Shown here one piece after another: positions 45,555 to 56,034 of a stretch of 64,000 nt of DNA (position 1 is its first letter; each line of letters begins with the position of its first letter). Made by a program: the position numbers and the translations under genes. Source of the stretch: Schlesneria sp. (GTDB lineage: Bacteria; Planctomycetota; Planctomycetia; Planctomycetales; Planctomycetaceae). The DNA is taken from positions 307,140-371,139 of the forward strand of contig JAQGHU010000050.1 of assembly GCA_028291515.1 (NCBI GenBank), in the 5' to 3' direction. The notes under the pieces are model-generated. The model did no database searches, was not told where the DNA came from, and worked only from the letters and a program-made list of their open reading frames with translations.

Positions 45555-46304
45555 ATGATGGAAACGGGCAGCGCTCGGCCGAAAGCTGGGCTGATTGATT
45601 GGATTGGACTCCGCTGGTTTTTTCTCTTGTTGAGTTCGTCGATCGGCCAGAAATTCGTGATGGGTGTCACGGGACTGCTGCTGTGCGGCTTCCTCGTCGC
45701 CCACCTCGCCGGAAACTTGCTCCTGTTCGCCGGTGCGAAATGGTTCAACGACTATGCCCACAAATTGCATGAGCAGTGGGAATTCTTGATCATCGCCGAA
45801 ACAGGGTTATTCATTCTGTTTCTGGCTCACATCTACCTGGCGTTCTCGACCAGCTTCGGAAATGCGAAGGCTCGTGAAGAGCAATACGCGGTAAAGCAGA
45901 CCAAGATCAGCGGTCGCGTGATCGGGGCGAATACCTGGATGTTTGCGTCGGGAGCCGTCGTGCTGGGATTCGTCCTGCTGCATCTGGCCGATCTGCGGTT
46001 GGGAGCGGACGGAATTAATCTGCGTGGATTCAAGTACACCGATGATGCATTCGGTAATACGCTGATGGTGCTGAAGAATCCGATCAGCCGTGCGGTTTAT
46101 GTGATCGGTTCAATTGTGCTCGGCATCCATCTGTCGCACGGTTTCGCGAGTGCCTTCCAGTCGCTGGGATTGAACCATCCGAAGTACATGCCGTTGATCA
46201 AAATCGTTGGCAAGGTGTTCGCTGTGGTGATCGCAGTGGGCTTTGCCAGTATCGCATTGTTTGCCCCCGAAATCTGGCGCGGTTACGTGCCGGTTTCGCA
46301 TTGA
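45555..46304 (+). CDS. sdhC: Succinate dehydrogenase cytochrome b subunit (b558 type)
   Basis: 249-residue membrane anchor of complex II, of the single five-helix type found in Bacillus, Bacteroidetes and planctomycetes and not the SdhC+SdhD pair. Hydrophobic segments include KFVMGVTGLLLCGFLVAHLA, FLIIAETGLFILFLAHIYLA, WMFASGAVVLGFVLLHLADL, AVYVIGSIVLGIHLSHGFAS and VGKVFAVVIAVGFASIALFA. Histidines in VAHLAGN, LAHIYLA, LLHLADL and GIHLSHG are candidate heme ligands. First gene of sdhCAB. Confidence 0.93.
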   Translation: MMETGSARPKAGLIDWIGLRWFFLLLSSSIGQKFVMGVTGLLLCGFLVAHLAGNLLLFAGAKWFNDYAHKLHEQWEFLIIAETGLFILFLAHIYLAFSTSFGNAKAREEQYAVKQTKISGRVIGANTWMFASGAVVLGFVLLHLADLRLGADGINLRGFKYTDDAFGNTLMVLKNPISRAVYVIGSIVLGIHLSHGFASAFQSLGLNHPKYMPLIKIVGKVFAVVIAVGFASIALFAPEIWRGYVPVSH

Positions 46305-46340
46305 TTTCGACTACGTCATTCGCCCGAGGATTTCTGCAAC

Positions 46341-48272
46341 ATGGTGACTGTCGCCGATACAGAGCTCGATGGACGATGCCCCACGGGTGACATTGCCTCG
46401 CGCTGGGAACAACGCAAGCGAGATTTGAAGCTCGTCGCCCCTCACAACAAGCGCAAGAGCACCATCATTGTTGTCGGCACCGGATTGGCCGGTGGCTCGG
46501 CGGCCGCTTCGCTGGCTGAAATGGGCTACAACGTCCTGTCGTTCTGCATCCAGGATTCACCTCGCCGAGCCCACAGCATTGCGGCTCAGGGTGGGATCAA
46601 TGCCGCCAAGAACTACCCCAATGACGGCGATTCGGTCTGGCGATTGTTCTACGACACGGTGAAGGGGGGTGAGTGGCGCGCCCGCGAGTCGAACGTATAT
46701 CGACTGGCCCAAGTCAGCACATCGATCATCGATCAGTGTGCGGCTCAGGGAGTTCCGTTTGCCCGCGAATACGGTGGATCGCTCGCTAACCGGTCCTTCG
46801 GCGGAGCTCAGGTTTCGCGGACGTTCTACTGTGCCGGTCAGACGGGTCAGCAACTGCTGCTGGGTGCCTATCAGGCGATGATGCGCCAGGTGGATGCGGG
46901 TCGCATTAAGACGTTCGTGCGTCGCGAAATGCTGGACCTGGTTGTCATCAATGGAGTCGCTCGCGGGATTGTTACGCGTGACTTGGTGACGGGTAAGTTC
47001 GAGACATTTGCTGGCGATGCGGTCGTGCTTTGTACGGGCGGCTATGGCAACGCCTACTACCTTTCGACCAACGCGAAGACATGCAACGTCACCGCAAACT
47101 GGCGCTGTTATAAGCGCGGTGCTTACTTCGCCAACCCTTGCTACACGCAGATCCATCCGACATGTATCCCCGTGAGCGGCGATCATCAGTCGAAGCTGAC
47201 TTTGATGAGCGAAAGTTTGCGAAACGACGGTCGCGTGTGGGTTCCCAAGACGAAGGACGACACGCGATCTCCGGATCAGATCCCTGAGATAGAGCGAGAC
47301 TATTATCTCGAGCGACGTTATCCATCGTACGGGAATCTGGCTCCGCGCGACGTGTCATCTCGGGCTGCCAAAGAGCGCTGCGATGAGGGCTACGGCGTCG
47401 GGCCATCGAAGAAATCGGTCTATCTCGATTTTTCAGAGGCCATTAAACGCGATGGTGAAGATGTCGTCCGCGAGAAATACGGCAATCTGTTCCACATGTA
47501 CGAACGGATCACTGCCGAGAATCCGTACAAGGTGCCGATGCGAATCTATCCAGCCATCCACTACACCATGGGTGGACTGTGGGTTGACTACCACCTGCAA
47601 AGCAGCGTACCGGGACTGTATGTGCTCGGTGAAGCGAACTTCTCGGATCACGGCGCCAATCGATTGGGTGCGAGCGCATTGATGCAGGGCTTGGCCGACG
47701 GCTATTTTGTGCTGCCGTATACGATCGGCGACCATCTGGCCACCAGCAAGCTGCCGAAGGTGACCACGGACGCTCCAGAGTTTGGCGAAGCTCTGACGGC
47801 GGCGAAGTCCCGAGTACAGGCGATATTGAATGTGAATGGGACTCAAAGTGCCGAGCACTTCCATCGGGCGTTGGGTCACATTATGTGGGACAACGTCGGA
47901 ATGGCTCGCAACGAAAAGGGGCTGATGAAGGCGATTCAGGAGATTCGCGAGCTTCGCGAAGACTTCTGGAAAAACGTCAAGGTGCTGGGAACTGGCGAAT
48001 CGTTCAATCAGAACTTGGAACACGCCGGTCGTGTGGCAGACTTCCTGGAGTTTTCGGAACTGCTGGCCTACGACGCGCTGTATCGAGACGAATCGTGCGG
48101 CGGCCACTTCCGCGAAGAGCATCAGACAGCAGAAGGCGAATGCGATCGAAACGACGACAAGTTCTGCCACGTGGCGGCCTGGGAATACCAAGGAGTCGGC
48201 AACGATTCGGTTCTACACAAAGAACAGCTCAACTTTGAGTACTGCCATTTGGGAACTCGAAGCTACAAGTAA
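46341..48272 (+). CDS. sdhA: Succinate dehydrogenase flavoprotein subunit
   Basis: 643-residue FAD-containing catalytic subunit. N-terminal dinucleotide fold [23 protein letters not shown]-attachment region [20 protein letters not shown], the substrate-binding [15 protein letters not shown] and [20 protein letters not shown], and [20 protein letters not shown]. Its length and the matched single-subunit anchor place it in the Bacillus-type sdhA subfamily. It lies 36 bp after sdhC. Confidence 0.96.
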   Translation: MVTVADTELDGRCPTGDIASRWEQRKRDLKLVAPHNKRKSTIIVVGTGLAGGSAAASLAEMGYNVLSFCIQDSPRRAHSIAAQGGINAAKNYPNDGDSVWRLFYDTVKGGEWRARESNVYRLAQVSTSIIDQCAAQGVPFAREYGGSLANRSFGGAQVSRTFYCAGQTGQQLLLGAYQAMMRQVDAGRIKTFVRREMLDLVVINGVARGIVTRDLVTGKFETFAGDAVVLCTGGYGNAYYLSTNAKTCNVTANWRCYKRGAYFANPCYTQIHPTCIPVSGDHQSKLTLMSESLRNDGRVWVPKTKDDTRSPDQIPEIERDYYLERRYPSYGNLAPRDVSSRAAKERCDEGYGVGPSKKSVYLDFSEAIKRDGEDVVREKYGNLFHMYERITAENPYKVPMRIYPAIHYTMGGLWVDYHLQSSVPGLYVLGEANFSDHGANRLGASALMQGLADGYFVLPYTIGDHLATSKLPKVTTDAPEFGEALTAAKSRVQAILNVNGTQSAEHFHRALGHIMWDNVGMARNEKGLMKAIQEIRELREDFWKNVKVLGTGESFNQNLEHAGRVADFLEFSELLAYDALYRDESCGGHFREEHQTAEGECDRNDDKFCHVAAWEYQGVGNDSVLHKEQLNFEYCHLGTRSYK

Positions 48273-48294
48273 ACACTGGGTTTGAAGAATAAGA

Positions 48295-48404
48295 ATTGAA
48301 ACACAGAGGCACAGAGATCACAGAGGAAGTTGGAGAGAATCTCGAGTCGGAATTTTGACGCAATACTTCCGATCTCTGTAACCTCCGTGCCTCTGTGTTT
48401 CAAA
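48295..48404. repeat. Palindromic intergenic repeat (cacagaggcacagag type)
   Basis: The left arm begins TTGAAACACAGAGGCACAGA and the right arm ends CCGTGCCTCTGTGTTTCAA; the outer 19 bp pair with one mismatch and pairing continues imperfectly inward. It sits between sdhA and sdhB, inside the operon, so it would be transcribed and could form a strong RNA hairpin that affects sdhB expression. Confidence 0.82.
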
Positions 48405-48495
48405 ATGTCTTCCATGATTAATGTTGGAATAAATTGAAGATCGAATACCTGACAGCGGCCGCAAGATTGCTGCCCCGTTCAGAAAGTAAGTTCTC

Positions 48496-49269
48496 ATGAA
48501 TCACTCCACTTCCAAGACCTTGAATCTGACCCTGAAGATCTGGCGACAGGCCGGCCCGGATCAATCGGGTGCTCTGAAGACCTACACGCTGACCAACATT
48601 TCGACTGACATGTCATTTCTGGAAATGTTGGACGTGCTGAACGAGCAACTGATCGCCAACGGCGAAGAACCAGTGGCGTTCGATCATGATTGTCGCGAAG
48701 GAATCTGCGGCACCTGCGGCGTGATGATTAACGGGCAGGCACATGGTCCTGAAAGTGCCACGACCACCTGCCAATTGCACATGCGGAAGTTCAACGACGG
48801 CGACACGATTCTGATCGAGCCCTGGCGAGCGAAAGCGTTTCCGGTCGTACGAGATCTGGTCGTTGATCGCTCGGCTTTTGATCGCATCATTCAGTCGGGC
48901 GGTTACGTGTCGGTGAACACCGGTGGGGCTCCCGATGCCAATGCGATTCCAGTCCCCGGTCATATGCAGAAGGATGCGATGGCCGCAGCCGCCTGCATCG
49001 GCTGCGGAGCCTGCGTGGCATCATGCAAGAATGCCTCCGCGATGCTGTTTGTTTCTGCCAAGGTGACCCATATGGCCAACCTGCCTCAAGGTCAGGCCGA
49101 ACGTAGCAAACGCGTGCTGAGCATGGTCGCCACGATGGATGCCGAGCAGTTTGGCAATTGCAGCAATACCGCCGAGTGCGAAGCCGCATGCCCCGCTGGT
49201 ATCAAGCTGAGCAACATCGCTCAGATGAACCGCGAATACATGAAGGCACTCCTGTTCTCTTGCGAATGA
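48496..49269 (+). CDS. sdhB: Succinate dehydrogenase iron-sulfur subunit
   Basis: 257-residue electron-transfer subunit between SdhA and quinone. The [2Fe-2S] ligands are in [13 protein letters not shown] plus TTTCQLHM. The 4Fe-4S and 3Fe-4S ligands are in [18 protein letters not shown] and [17 protein letters not shown]. It is separated from sdhA by 223 bp that contain a palindromic repeat, which is unusual for sdhAB. Confidence 0.96.
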   Translation: MNHSTSKTLNLTLKIWRQAGPDQSGALKTYTLTNISTDMSFLEMLDVLNEQLIANGEEPVAFDHDCREGICGTCGVMINGQAHGPESATTTCQLHMRKFNDGDTILIEPWRAKAFPVVRDLVVDRSAFDRIIQSGGYVSVNTGGAPDANAIPVPGHMQKDAMAAAACIGCGACVASCKNASAMLFVSAKVTHMANLPQGQAERSKRVLSMVATMDAEQFGNCSNTAECEAACPAGIKLSNIAQMNREYMKALLFSCE

Positions 49270-49327
49270 TCTGACATCGCAGGGGCCGCTGCACGATTAC
49301 TCACGGATGTTTTTCGGAAGCAAAGAT

Positions 49328-50470
49328 ATGGAACCTTCCAGCCAGCCCCTGTTACGAACGCCCTTGTACGACTGGCACGCCTCACACAACGGCCGGATCG
49401 TCGAATTCGGCGGTTGGGAGATGCCCGTTCAGTACAGTGGCATCGTCGATGAACACAATGCCGTGCGCAAAGCGGCGGGTCTGTTCGACATCTCTCACAT
49501 GGGACGACTGTCGTTTAGCGGACTGGACGCAGAACCGTTTCTCAGTCGCCTGCTGACCTGTCGCGTCGACAATCTTATTGACGGCCAGATTCGCTATGGC
49601 TTGGTCTGTCGCGACGATGGCGGGGTGCTGGACGATATCCTCGTCTACAAGATCGATTCATTGCACTATGGCATGGTCGTGAATGCCAGCAATCGACTCA
49701 AGATCGTCGCGTGGATCGAGAAGCATGCAGCCGAGATTGACCCGGCAACTCATGCGAAAGATTTTGAATTTGCCGACCAGACGACCGGCACATCGATGAT
49801 CGCTGTTCAGGGTCCAAAGGCATTGGGGATTCTGTCGCGGTTGACTCGATCCGATGTCGAATTAGGCTCGTTGAAATACTATTCGGGCTGTGCCGGCGAA
49901 GTCGCGGGGACTGAAGCATTCATTAGTCGAACCGGATACACCGGCGAAGACGGTTTCGAGATCACGATTGCCGAGGGCGCTGAAGGAAGCACTCGCATCT
50001 GGCAACAACTGCTCGATGCAGGCCAGGGCGATGGGATCGTTCCGTGCGGCCTTGGCTGTCGAGACACATTGCGTCTGGAAGCGGCGATGCCGCTTTACGG
50101 CCACGAATTGCTCGAAGAAGTCGATCCGCTCACGGCCGGCCTCTCGTTCGCGGTGAAGCTCGACAAAGCCGACTTCATCGGCAAAGAGGCTCTGGTGAAG
50201 ATTAAGGCTCAGCCGAATCGTCCTGTCCGAGTCGGGTTGAAGCTCGCCTCGCGCCGCATCGCGCGTGAGCATTCCGAACTGTATGTCGGCGAACAACGGA
50301 TCGGCCAGGTGACGTCGGGAACGTTTTCGCCGACTTTGGAGCAGTCAATCGCGATGGGCTACGTCGATGCGGCTCATTCCGCAGTGGGGACGGCGATCGA
50401 AGTCGATATTCGAGGGAAGCGAGAAGCGGCAACAGTAGCATCGCTGCCTTTCTACAAACGCGTCTCTTAG
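49328..50470 (+). CDS. gcvT: Aminomethyltransferase, glycine cleavage T-protein
   Basis: About 380 residues. Transfers the aminomethyl carbon from the lipoylated H-protein to tetrahydrofolate. The start region LLRTPLYDWHASHNGRIVEF and GWEMPVQYSGI are typical, followed by HNAVRKAAGLFDISHMGR, TGYTGEDGFEI, GCRDTLRLEAAMPLYGHEL and VTSGTFSPTLEQSIAMGYV. I chose ATG 49328; ATG 49307 is also possible. It follows sdhB on the same strand; no gcvH or gcvP is nearby. Confidence 0.94.
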   Translation: MEPSSQPLLRTPLYDWHASHNGRIVEFGGWEMPVQYSGIVDEHNAVRKAAGLFDISHMGRLSFSGLDAEPFLSRLLTCRVDNLIDGQIRYGLVCRDDGGVLDDILVYKIDSLHYGMVVNASNRLKIVAWIEKHAAEIDPATHAKDFEFADQTTGTSMIAVQGPKALGILSRLTRSDVELGSLKYYSGCAGEVAGTEAFISRTGYTGEDGFEITIAEGAEGSTRIWQQLLDAGQGDGIVPCGLGCRDTLRLEAAMPLYGHELLEEVDPLTAGLSFAVKLDKADFIGKEALVKIKAQPNRPVRVGLKLASRRIAREHSELYVGEQRIGQVTSGTFSPTLEQSIAMGYVDAAHSAVGTAIEVDIRGKREAATVASLPFYKRVS

Positions 50471-50552
50471 TGAGCGCTGTGACTATCGCAGCGATCTGGA
50501 TCACTGACTGCGACGCGGAGCGTCGTTTCAACAGCAAAAAATGGAGTCTTTC

Positions 50553-50864
50553 ATGGCCGATCGCGACTATTCCCGTTTTCAGAAAAAGGTCATTCAGCGT
50601 TACTACGACAACCGCCCGCAGGTGGACGAGCAACGATTGAGTGAGCTGGTCGCGGAACTGTATCTGGCGAGCGACAAGAAGAAGCCCAAGCTGTGGGATT
50701 CAGCTCGCGACATCATGCTGCGCCTGGGAACCCCGGAATCTCGCGTCGAACACGTGCTGAAAACCAAAGACGCCGCGATCCTGGCCGAAGTCGTTAAGGA
50801 CGTGCAGTCGGGAAAGATTAGACCAAAGCCACCCGCAAATAAGCCTGAACCACCGACAGAGTAA
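50553..50864 (+). CDS. Small conserved hypothetical protein
   Basis: 103 residues, soluble and highly charged, mostly helical (MADRDYSRFQKKVIQRYYDN; LSELVAELYLASDKKKPKLW), ending in a Pro/Lys-rich tail. ATG 50553 has GGAG 7 nt upstream; an ATG at 50541 is less well placed. I have no function for it. Confidence 0.72.
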   Translation: MADRDYSRFQKKVIQRYYDNRPQVDEQRLSELVAELYLASDKKKPKLWDSARDIMLRLGTPESRVEHVLKTKDAAILAEVVKDVQSGKIRPKPPANKPEPPTE

Positions 50865-51266
50865 CCGTCTCTTGACGTCTCTCGCGACAGCGATTGAGAC
50901 AAGTCGGCGACCTCACTACACCAAGTTCGACTACGTAAACACCGCTATAACAATCTGCGGATCGAGTTTACTTTCGCAGAGAGACGCAGATTGAGACCAG
51001 AGAGCGAATGATGACGGCGCTCGCCGTCCGGCGATTCGTAATCGCGGCCTGACATTGTCTCGTCAACTCAGTCGTATCGTTTTGTGAATACCGAGTGAAG
51101 ACGAGTCGGCCCCGAAATCTGCAGGCCTTCGCTTTCCGATGGGGCGCACTCTCTGGCAGAATATCATTCGGTCCTGTCTAGCGATCCGTTCACGCCCGCT
51201 CAATTCTCAGCGATGAACGGATCAAGCACCCGAGCGCTTTCAATTCACCTCAGAGGATCCGATGTC
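50865..51266. other. Intergenic region ahead of the WGR/DUF4132 system
   Basis: 402 bp. It includes a fragment AGAGAGACGCAGATTGAG (about 50978-50995) resembling one arm of the cagagacgcag palindromes, without a partner arm. No gene, hairpin or promoter that I can defend. Confidence 0.35.
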
Positions 51267-54200
51267 ATGGCCAAAGCCGTCGCAGTTCCTGATTCTGTGG
51301 ATCGTCCCCTTCGTGAAATGGAATTCGAAGAGGGAACCTCGCACAAGTTCTGGCGCATCGAACTAGAGGGATCTTCACACACGGTGACCTTCGGCAAAGT
51401 CGGCACCAATGGTCAGACACAAACGAAGGACTTCGCGTCCGAGGACGAAGCGGCCAAGTCGTACGACAAGCTGGTCGTCGAGAAGCTGAAAAAGGGATAC
51501 ACCGAAACGGGAACTGCAGCACCGGTTGCATCCGCCGCAAAGCCAGCGAAATCAACTCCTGCGGCAACGTCTGCCAAGGTGTCGGCTAAAGCCAATGGCA
51601 AGGCAGACACACCCACAGTCGCCGTCGCTTCGGCACCATCGCACCCGGCGCGTGAAATGGAATTTGCAGACGGATCGTCGCATAAGTTCTGGAAGATTGA
51701 GCTGTCCGGGTCATCGCACACAGTGACCTTTGGCAAGGTTGGAAAGAGCGGCCAGAATCAAACCACAGACTTCGATTCAGAGGACGAGGCTGGCAAGTCG
51801 TATGACAAGCTGGTTGCCGAGAAACTGAAGAAGGGTTACAGCGAAACGGGGACGGCCGCGGCAACGCCTGCGACCAAGCCAGTATCGACCGCAAACGCCA
51901 AAACCGAGAAGCCATCGAAATCAGCACCGGTGGCCATTGCGGCACCTGGGGTCGCGATCAACTTGGATATCGCTCGCGAGATCAAGCTGGACCCCGATGA
52001 TTGGGATCGTGGAGTTCAGCAACGTCGGAAGGTGTCGCAACGCAGCGAGCCAAAGCCGTTCGACCAGACGAGTTGCTTGAGTCAACTCGCCAAGCTGAAG
52101 ACCGAGTGCTACGGTTGGGATATTACCTGGGACTCGCTGAACCTGCCGAGCGGCCTCGATCCCAAAGAGGCACACTTCTGGCTGGAGGCGATGACGACCG
52201 ATCGCAAGCGCGACTTCTCGCCCAAGCAGCTCAGCGACAAACTGAAGTCATTCTCACCCACGGGTCAGCTTAAGCCAGCCGATATCGTGAAACTGTTAAA
52301 GCGCCAAGAACGGGATCTGCCAGAACTGCCCGGATTGATGATTGGCAACCTGCTTTCCGCCGACGAAGTCATGGAAGTCTGGCGAGTCCATGACAGTTCG
52401 AAGAAGCACCAGTATCTCGGCATTCAGTTGGTGAATGGCATCCTGCATTACGCCTTGCCCTACTGGACCGAGGACGAGCGACAAAGTGTGGCCGCAGTCA
52501 TCCGCAAGGATTGGGATCCCAATCTCTCACCGCCCGATTTCTATGAAGCCCTGCCGATGAACTATTACCTTGCCGCAGCACTCGGCCTGCCCGAAGTTGC
52601 CACGGTGGTCTCCAGTTGGGAGGACAATCGCTACACGAAAGAAGGATGGTCCGATCATTATCAGCGGCCGCAAGAACTGGTGTTCGGATTGGGATCGGCC
52701 GAGCAAGTCGCCAGCGAATGGCGACGTCTGCGGCTGAAGATGCACAGCGAGATTCACGTCCGAACTTTCCTGGCCTGCACCGAGTATTCCGCTCTCGATT
52801 GCGTCCGCGATTCGATCCTGGCGGAAACCAACAAAGAACGCTGCGAGGAACTGCTGAAGGCATTCACACTGGTGATCGCCCCCGAAGCGGCTGCGTACAT
52901 GCTCGAATGCAAGCTGTCCGCGAAGTCACCGAGCCTCGCACGGCAATGGCTCGACGAGAACATTGGGTGTGCGATTGCGGGCCTGATCGAAACAGCGGGC
53001 GGACGCGGCAAGCTGGCAGAGGCCGCAATCGACTATCTGCGTCAGGCAAAACGGTCAGGCCATGAGGCCTTGATCGAACAAAGCCTGAAGGGGATCAAGC
53101 CCGAGATCGCGGATCGCGTGCGTCAAGAAGTGATCGACCACAAGGAGCGGATCTATACCCCATTCGATGACAAGTCGACGCCGTCGTGGCTGAAAACGGC
53201 GATCACCACCGCCGAGAAGTTGAAGCGAGCGAAGCTGCCGTCGTGGAGTACGCCAAGCACTCTGCCTGCCATCGTCGTGGGCGATCATCGCCTGAACGAC
53301 GAACAGGTCTCGACGCTGTTAAATACGCTGGCCGGCACAATCGTCGCCGGCAAGCATGAGTTTTTTGACGCCCTGCATCAGCATGCCGATGCTAAGTCGC
53401 TCGATGACTTCGCGTGGAAACTGTTCCAACTGTGGTCGGAAGACGGATCGCCCTCGAAGGAGAAGTGGGCCATGGGTGCCGTGGGACTGCTAGGGGGTGA
53501 CAACTGTGCTCTCAAGCTCACACCGCTCGTCCGCAACTGGCCCGGCGAAAGCCAGCACCAGCGAGCAGTCTTCGGACTCGAATGCCTGCGAGCCATCGGC
53601 AGCAATGTGGCCCTCATGCAATTGTCGGGAATTGCTCAGAAGCTGAAGTTCAAGGGACTGAAGACGAAGGCGGAAGAATTCGTCGAAGCGATTGCAAAGG
53701 CCAAGGGCCTGACTCGTGCCGAACTCGAAGACCGCGTTGTTCCTGACTGTGGCCTAGACGAAAACGGCAAGCGAGAATTCTCATTCGGCCCGCGTGCATT
53801 CTCATTCCTATTGGGCACCGAACTGAAGCCCATGGTTCGCGATGGCGACGGCAAGATCCGCGACGATCTTCCCAAGCCAAGCACTAAGGATGATGCGGAT
53901 GTCTCTAAGGCATCTGTCGACGAATGGAAACTACTCAAAAAGCAGATTAAGGAAGTTGCCAAGATTCAGGCGGGACGATTGGAACAAGCGATGGTCACAG
54001 GTCGGCGATGGAAGTCCGAAGACTTCGAGTTGCTGCTGGTCAAACATCCGCTGATGACTCACCTGGTCCGTAAGACGCTGTGGGGCAGCTACGACGCCAA
54101 AGGAAAACTGATCTCGACGTTCCGGGTCACCGACGAACGTGACTACGCAGATTCGGCGGAGAATCCGGTTTCGCTCAAGGGAGCAGCCCAGATCGGTGTC

Positions 54201-54701
54201 ATCCACCCGCTGCATCTGACCGACGACGAACGATCGGCGTGGGGTGAAGTGCTAAGTGACTACGAAATTGTTCCACCGTTCCCACAACTTGGTCGATCGG
54301 TCCACGCTCTCGAACCGGCGGAGGCCAAGACGAACAATCTGACTCGCTTCAAGGGAATGAAACTGGTTGCACCAACGCTGGTGTTCGGACTCGAAAAGCT
54401 CGGCTGGATTCGCGGGGTTGGGATGGATGGCGGCTGTTTCGACGAGCATTCCAAGCAATTCCCATCTGCCAATGTCACAGCCGTTGTGCAGTACGATGGA
54501 AGCGTGGGGATGGGATGGATCAGCCCGGACGAGATCCTCGAACTCACTGACTGTCAATTCGTCCGCGGTCTGCGGGCTCCCTCGGGATATGGATTCGACA
54601 CGAAGGATGGCATTCTAAAATTAGGTGATGTGGATCCGCTCGTGGTCAGCGAAGTGATCGCGGATTTGAATGAGATGAAGTCGAAAGAGAAAGGAGTTTA
54701 G
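51267..54701 (+). CDS. Tandem WGR + DUF4132 protein (YehI/MolR-like)
   Basis: 1144 residues from ATG 51267 (MAKAVAVPDSVDRPL), with AGAGGA upstream. Two WGR-like domains at about 15-80 and 130-200 are near copies: each has HKFW-IEL-GSSHTVTFGKVG and a SYDKLV-EKLKKGY-ETG end, separated by an Ala/Lys/Pro-rich linker. WGR domains bind nucleic acids in PARP-type proteins. A long helical region (270-850) leads to the C-terminal DUF4132 region (about 900-1130), with LVRKTLWGSYDAKGKL, FRVTDERDYADSAEN, IGVIHPLHLTDDERSAWGEV and PFPQLGRSVHAL. No enzymatic motif is evident. First gene of the five-gene system. Confidence 0.9.
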   Translation: MAKAVAVPDSVDRPLREMEFEEGTSHKFWRIELEGSSHTVTFGKVGTNGQTQTKDFASEDEAAKSYDKLVVEKLKKGYTETGTAAPVASAAKPAKSTPAATSAKVSAKANGKADTPTVAVASAPSHPAREMEFADGSSHKFWKIELSGSSHTVTFGKVGKSGQNQTTDFDSEDEAGKSYDKLVAEKLKKGYSETGTAAATPATKPVSTANAKTEKPSKSAPVAIAAPGVAINLDIAREIKLDPDDWDRGVQQRRKVSQRSEPKPFDQTSCLSQLAKLKTECYGWDITWDSLNLPSGLDPKEAHFWLEAMTTDRKRDFSPKQLSDKLKSFSPTGQLKPADIVKLLKRQERDLPELPGLMIGNLLSADEVMEVWRVHDSSKKHQYLGIQLVNGILHYALPYWTEDERQSVAAVIRKDWDPNLSPPDFYEALPMNYYLAAALGLPEVATVVSSWEDNRYTKEGWSDHYQRPQELVFGLGSAEQVASEWRRLRLKMHSEIHVRTFLACTEYSALDCVRDSILAETNKERCEELLKAFTLVIAPEAAAYMLECKLSAKSPSLARQWLDENIGCAIAGLIETAGGRGKLAEAAIDYLRQAKRSGHEALIEQSLKGIKPEIADRVRQEVIDHKERIYTPFDDKSTPSWLKTAITTAEKLKRAKLPSWSTPSTLPAIVVGDHRLNDEQVSTLLNTLAGTIVAGKHEFFDALHQHADAKSLDDFAWKLFQLWSEDGSPSKEKWAMGAVGLLGGDNCALKLTPLVRNWPGESQHQRAVFGLECLRAIGSNVALMQLSGIAQKLKFKGLKTKAEEFVEAIAKAKGLTRAELEDRVVPDCGLDENGKREFSFGPRAFSFLLGTELKPMVRDGDGKIRDDLPKPSTKDDADVSKASVDEWKLLKKQIKEVAKIQAGRLEQAMVTGRRWKSEDFELLLVKHPLMTHLVRKTLWGSYDAKGKLISTFRVTDERDYADSAENPVSLKGAAQIGVIHPLHLTDDERSAWGEVLSDYEIVPPFPQLGRSVHALEPAEAKTNNLTRFKGMKLVAPTLVFGLEKLGWIRGVGMDGGCFDEHSKQFPSANVTAVVQYDGSVGMGWISPDEILELTDCQFVRGLRAPSGYGFDTKDGILKLGDVDPLVVSEVIADLNEMKSKEKGV

Positions 54702-54841
54702 CCACGGATTAACACTGATGAAACACGGATAGGACAAAGAGATAAAACGATGAAGAGAGTGCGTACACGGCAACTTGCAGTAAACAGATGTCATCTGAAT
54801 TCTGCTTCTCGTCCGTGTTCAATCCGTGATTCATCCGTGGC
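54701..54841. repeat. Palindromic repeat ('gccacggattaacactgatgaaacacgg' type)
   Basis: The left arm from GCCACGGAT (54701) pairs with ATCCGTGGC (54833-54841). The interior includes GATGAAACACGGATAGGA against CCGTGTTCAATCCGTGATTC, imperfectly. This family differs from the cacagagg one. It separates the WGR/DUF4132 and AAA+ genes. Confidence 0.8.
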
Positions 54842-54874
54842 CACAACACTCTTCCACTGAATTGAAATGAGCTC

Positions 54875-56026
54875 ATGGCGAAGAAAAAAGCTGCTGCTGA
54901 TAATGGTGATGGTGACAATTCGGTGGCAGCCCCTGTCGCCAAAGTTGCGACGGAGTTGCAGCGCCCTTCCGCTGAAGTGCTGTATGCGGATGAACTCGCT
55001 CGGTTGATCGAGGCGGATGCGGATCAGCCCAAGCCGTTGGGGTGGCAGATGTCGCCTCGATCGGTGCTGACATTCGTGCTGGGCGATCTCGCCAATCAGA
55101 TCGCTCCCAAGTTCGTCGGACGGCGCGGCTTTCTGGAGCGGTGTATCGTTTCCCTCGCGACCAATCGTGGTTTGATGTTGATTGGGGAACCGGGGACCGC
55201 GAAGAGCTATCTGAGCGAACTGCTGGCGGCGGCGATCAGCGGCGATTCCACTCTGACAATCCAAGGCTCCGCGGGGACCACCGAAGACAACATCAAGTAC
55301 TCGTGGAACTATGCACTGCTGGTTTCCGAAGGTCCCAGCGAGCGATCGCTGGTTCCCGCACCGCTTTATCATGGAATGAAGAATGGTCGCCTGGTTCGCT
55401 TTGAAGAGATCACTCGTTGCCCACTGGAAGTGCAAGACACCTTGCTGTCCGTCTTAAGCGATCGAGTGATGTCGATCCCCGAAATGGAAGGGGACGGGAG
55501 ATCACTATTTGCCCGCAGTGGCTTCAATGTCATTGCCACGGCAAACACACGCGATCGCGGCGTAAATGAGATGAGTGCGGCACTGAAGCGCCGCTTCAAT
55601 TTCGAAACAGTACCTATCATCGCAGCGATCAATGACGAGATGGCGCTGGTCGGCCGCGAATCAGCACGCATGCTGGCCCGAGCCGGCGTTCCCGTAACCG
55701 TGTCGCCAGCAATTCATGAATTGCTGGTGACGACGTTTCGCGAGCTACGCGCCGGCAAGACCGAAGACGGCAAGGGGATGGAACCACTCTCGACAGTGCT
55801 GAGCACGGCCGAAGCGGTCAGCACCGCGTGCGCGGCCGGGATTCATGCCTATTTCTACGGAGATGGCATCGTGAAGCCCGAGCATGTCGTCCACCACATG
55901 GTCGGGACAGTGCTGAAAGACAATCCCGACGATCTGAAAAAGGTACGACATTACTTCGATCACGTCGTTCATAAACGAACCGGACTGTGGCAGCAGTTTT
56001 ACGATGCCAGACATGAGTTGGGCTAG
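54875..56026 (+). CDS. MoxR-family AAA+ ATPase (YehL-like)
   Basis: 383 residues. A Lys/Ala-rich N-terminal tail is followed by the AAA+ core: Walker [19 protein letters not shown] (about residues 107-120), Walker [21 protein letters not shown] (FEEI in place of the commoner FLDEI), sensor 1 [20 protein letters not shown] and the arginine finger in [11 protein letters not shown]. MoxR ATPases act as chaperones that load or remodel partners together with VWA proteins; such a gene follows two positions downstream. Followed after 8 bp by the 98-bp repeat, which separates it from the DUF5682 gene. Confidence 0.93.
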   Translation: MAKKKAAADNGDGDNSVAAPVAKVATELQRPSAEVLYADELARLIEADADQPKPLGWQMSPRSVLTFVLGDLANQIAPKFVGRRGFLERCIVSLATNRGLMLIGEPGTAKSYLSELLAAAISGDSTLTIQGSAGTTEDNIKYSWNYALLVSEGPSERSLVPAPLYHGMKNGRLVRFEEITRCPLEVQDTLLSVLSDRVMSIPEMEGDGRSLFARSGFNVIATANTRDRGVNEMSAALKRRFNFETVPIIAAINDEMALVGRESARMLARAGVPVTVSPAIHELLVTTFRELRAGKTEDGKGMEPLSTVLSTAEAVSTACAAGIHAYFYGDGIVKPEHVVHHMVGTVLKDNPDDLKKVRHYFDHVVHKRTGLWQQFYDARHELG

Positions 56027-56034
56027 CCGCGGAA

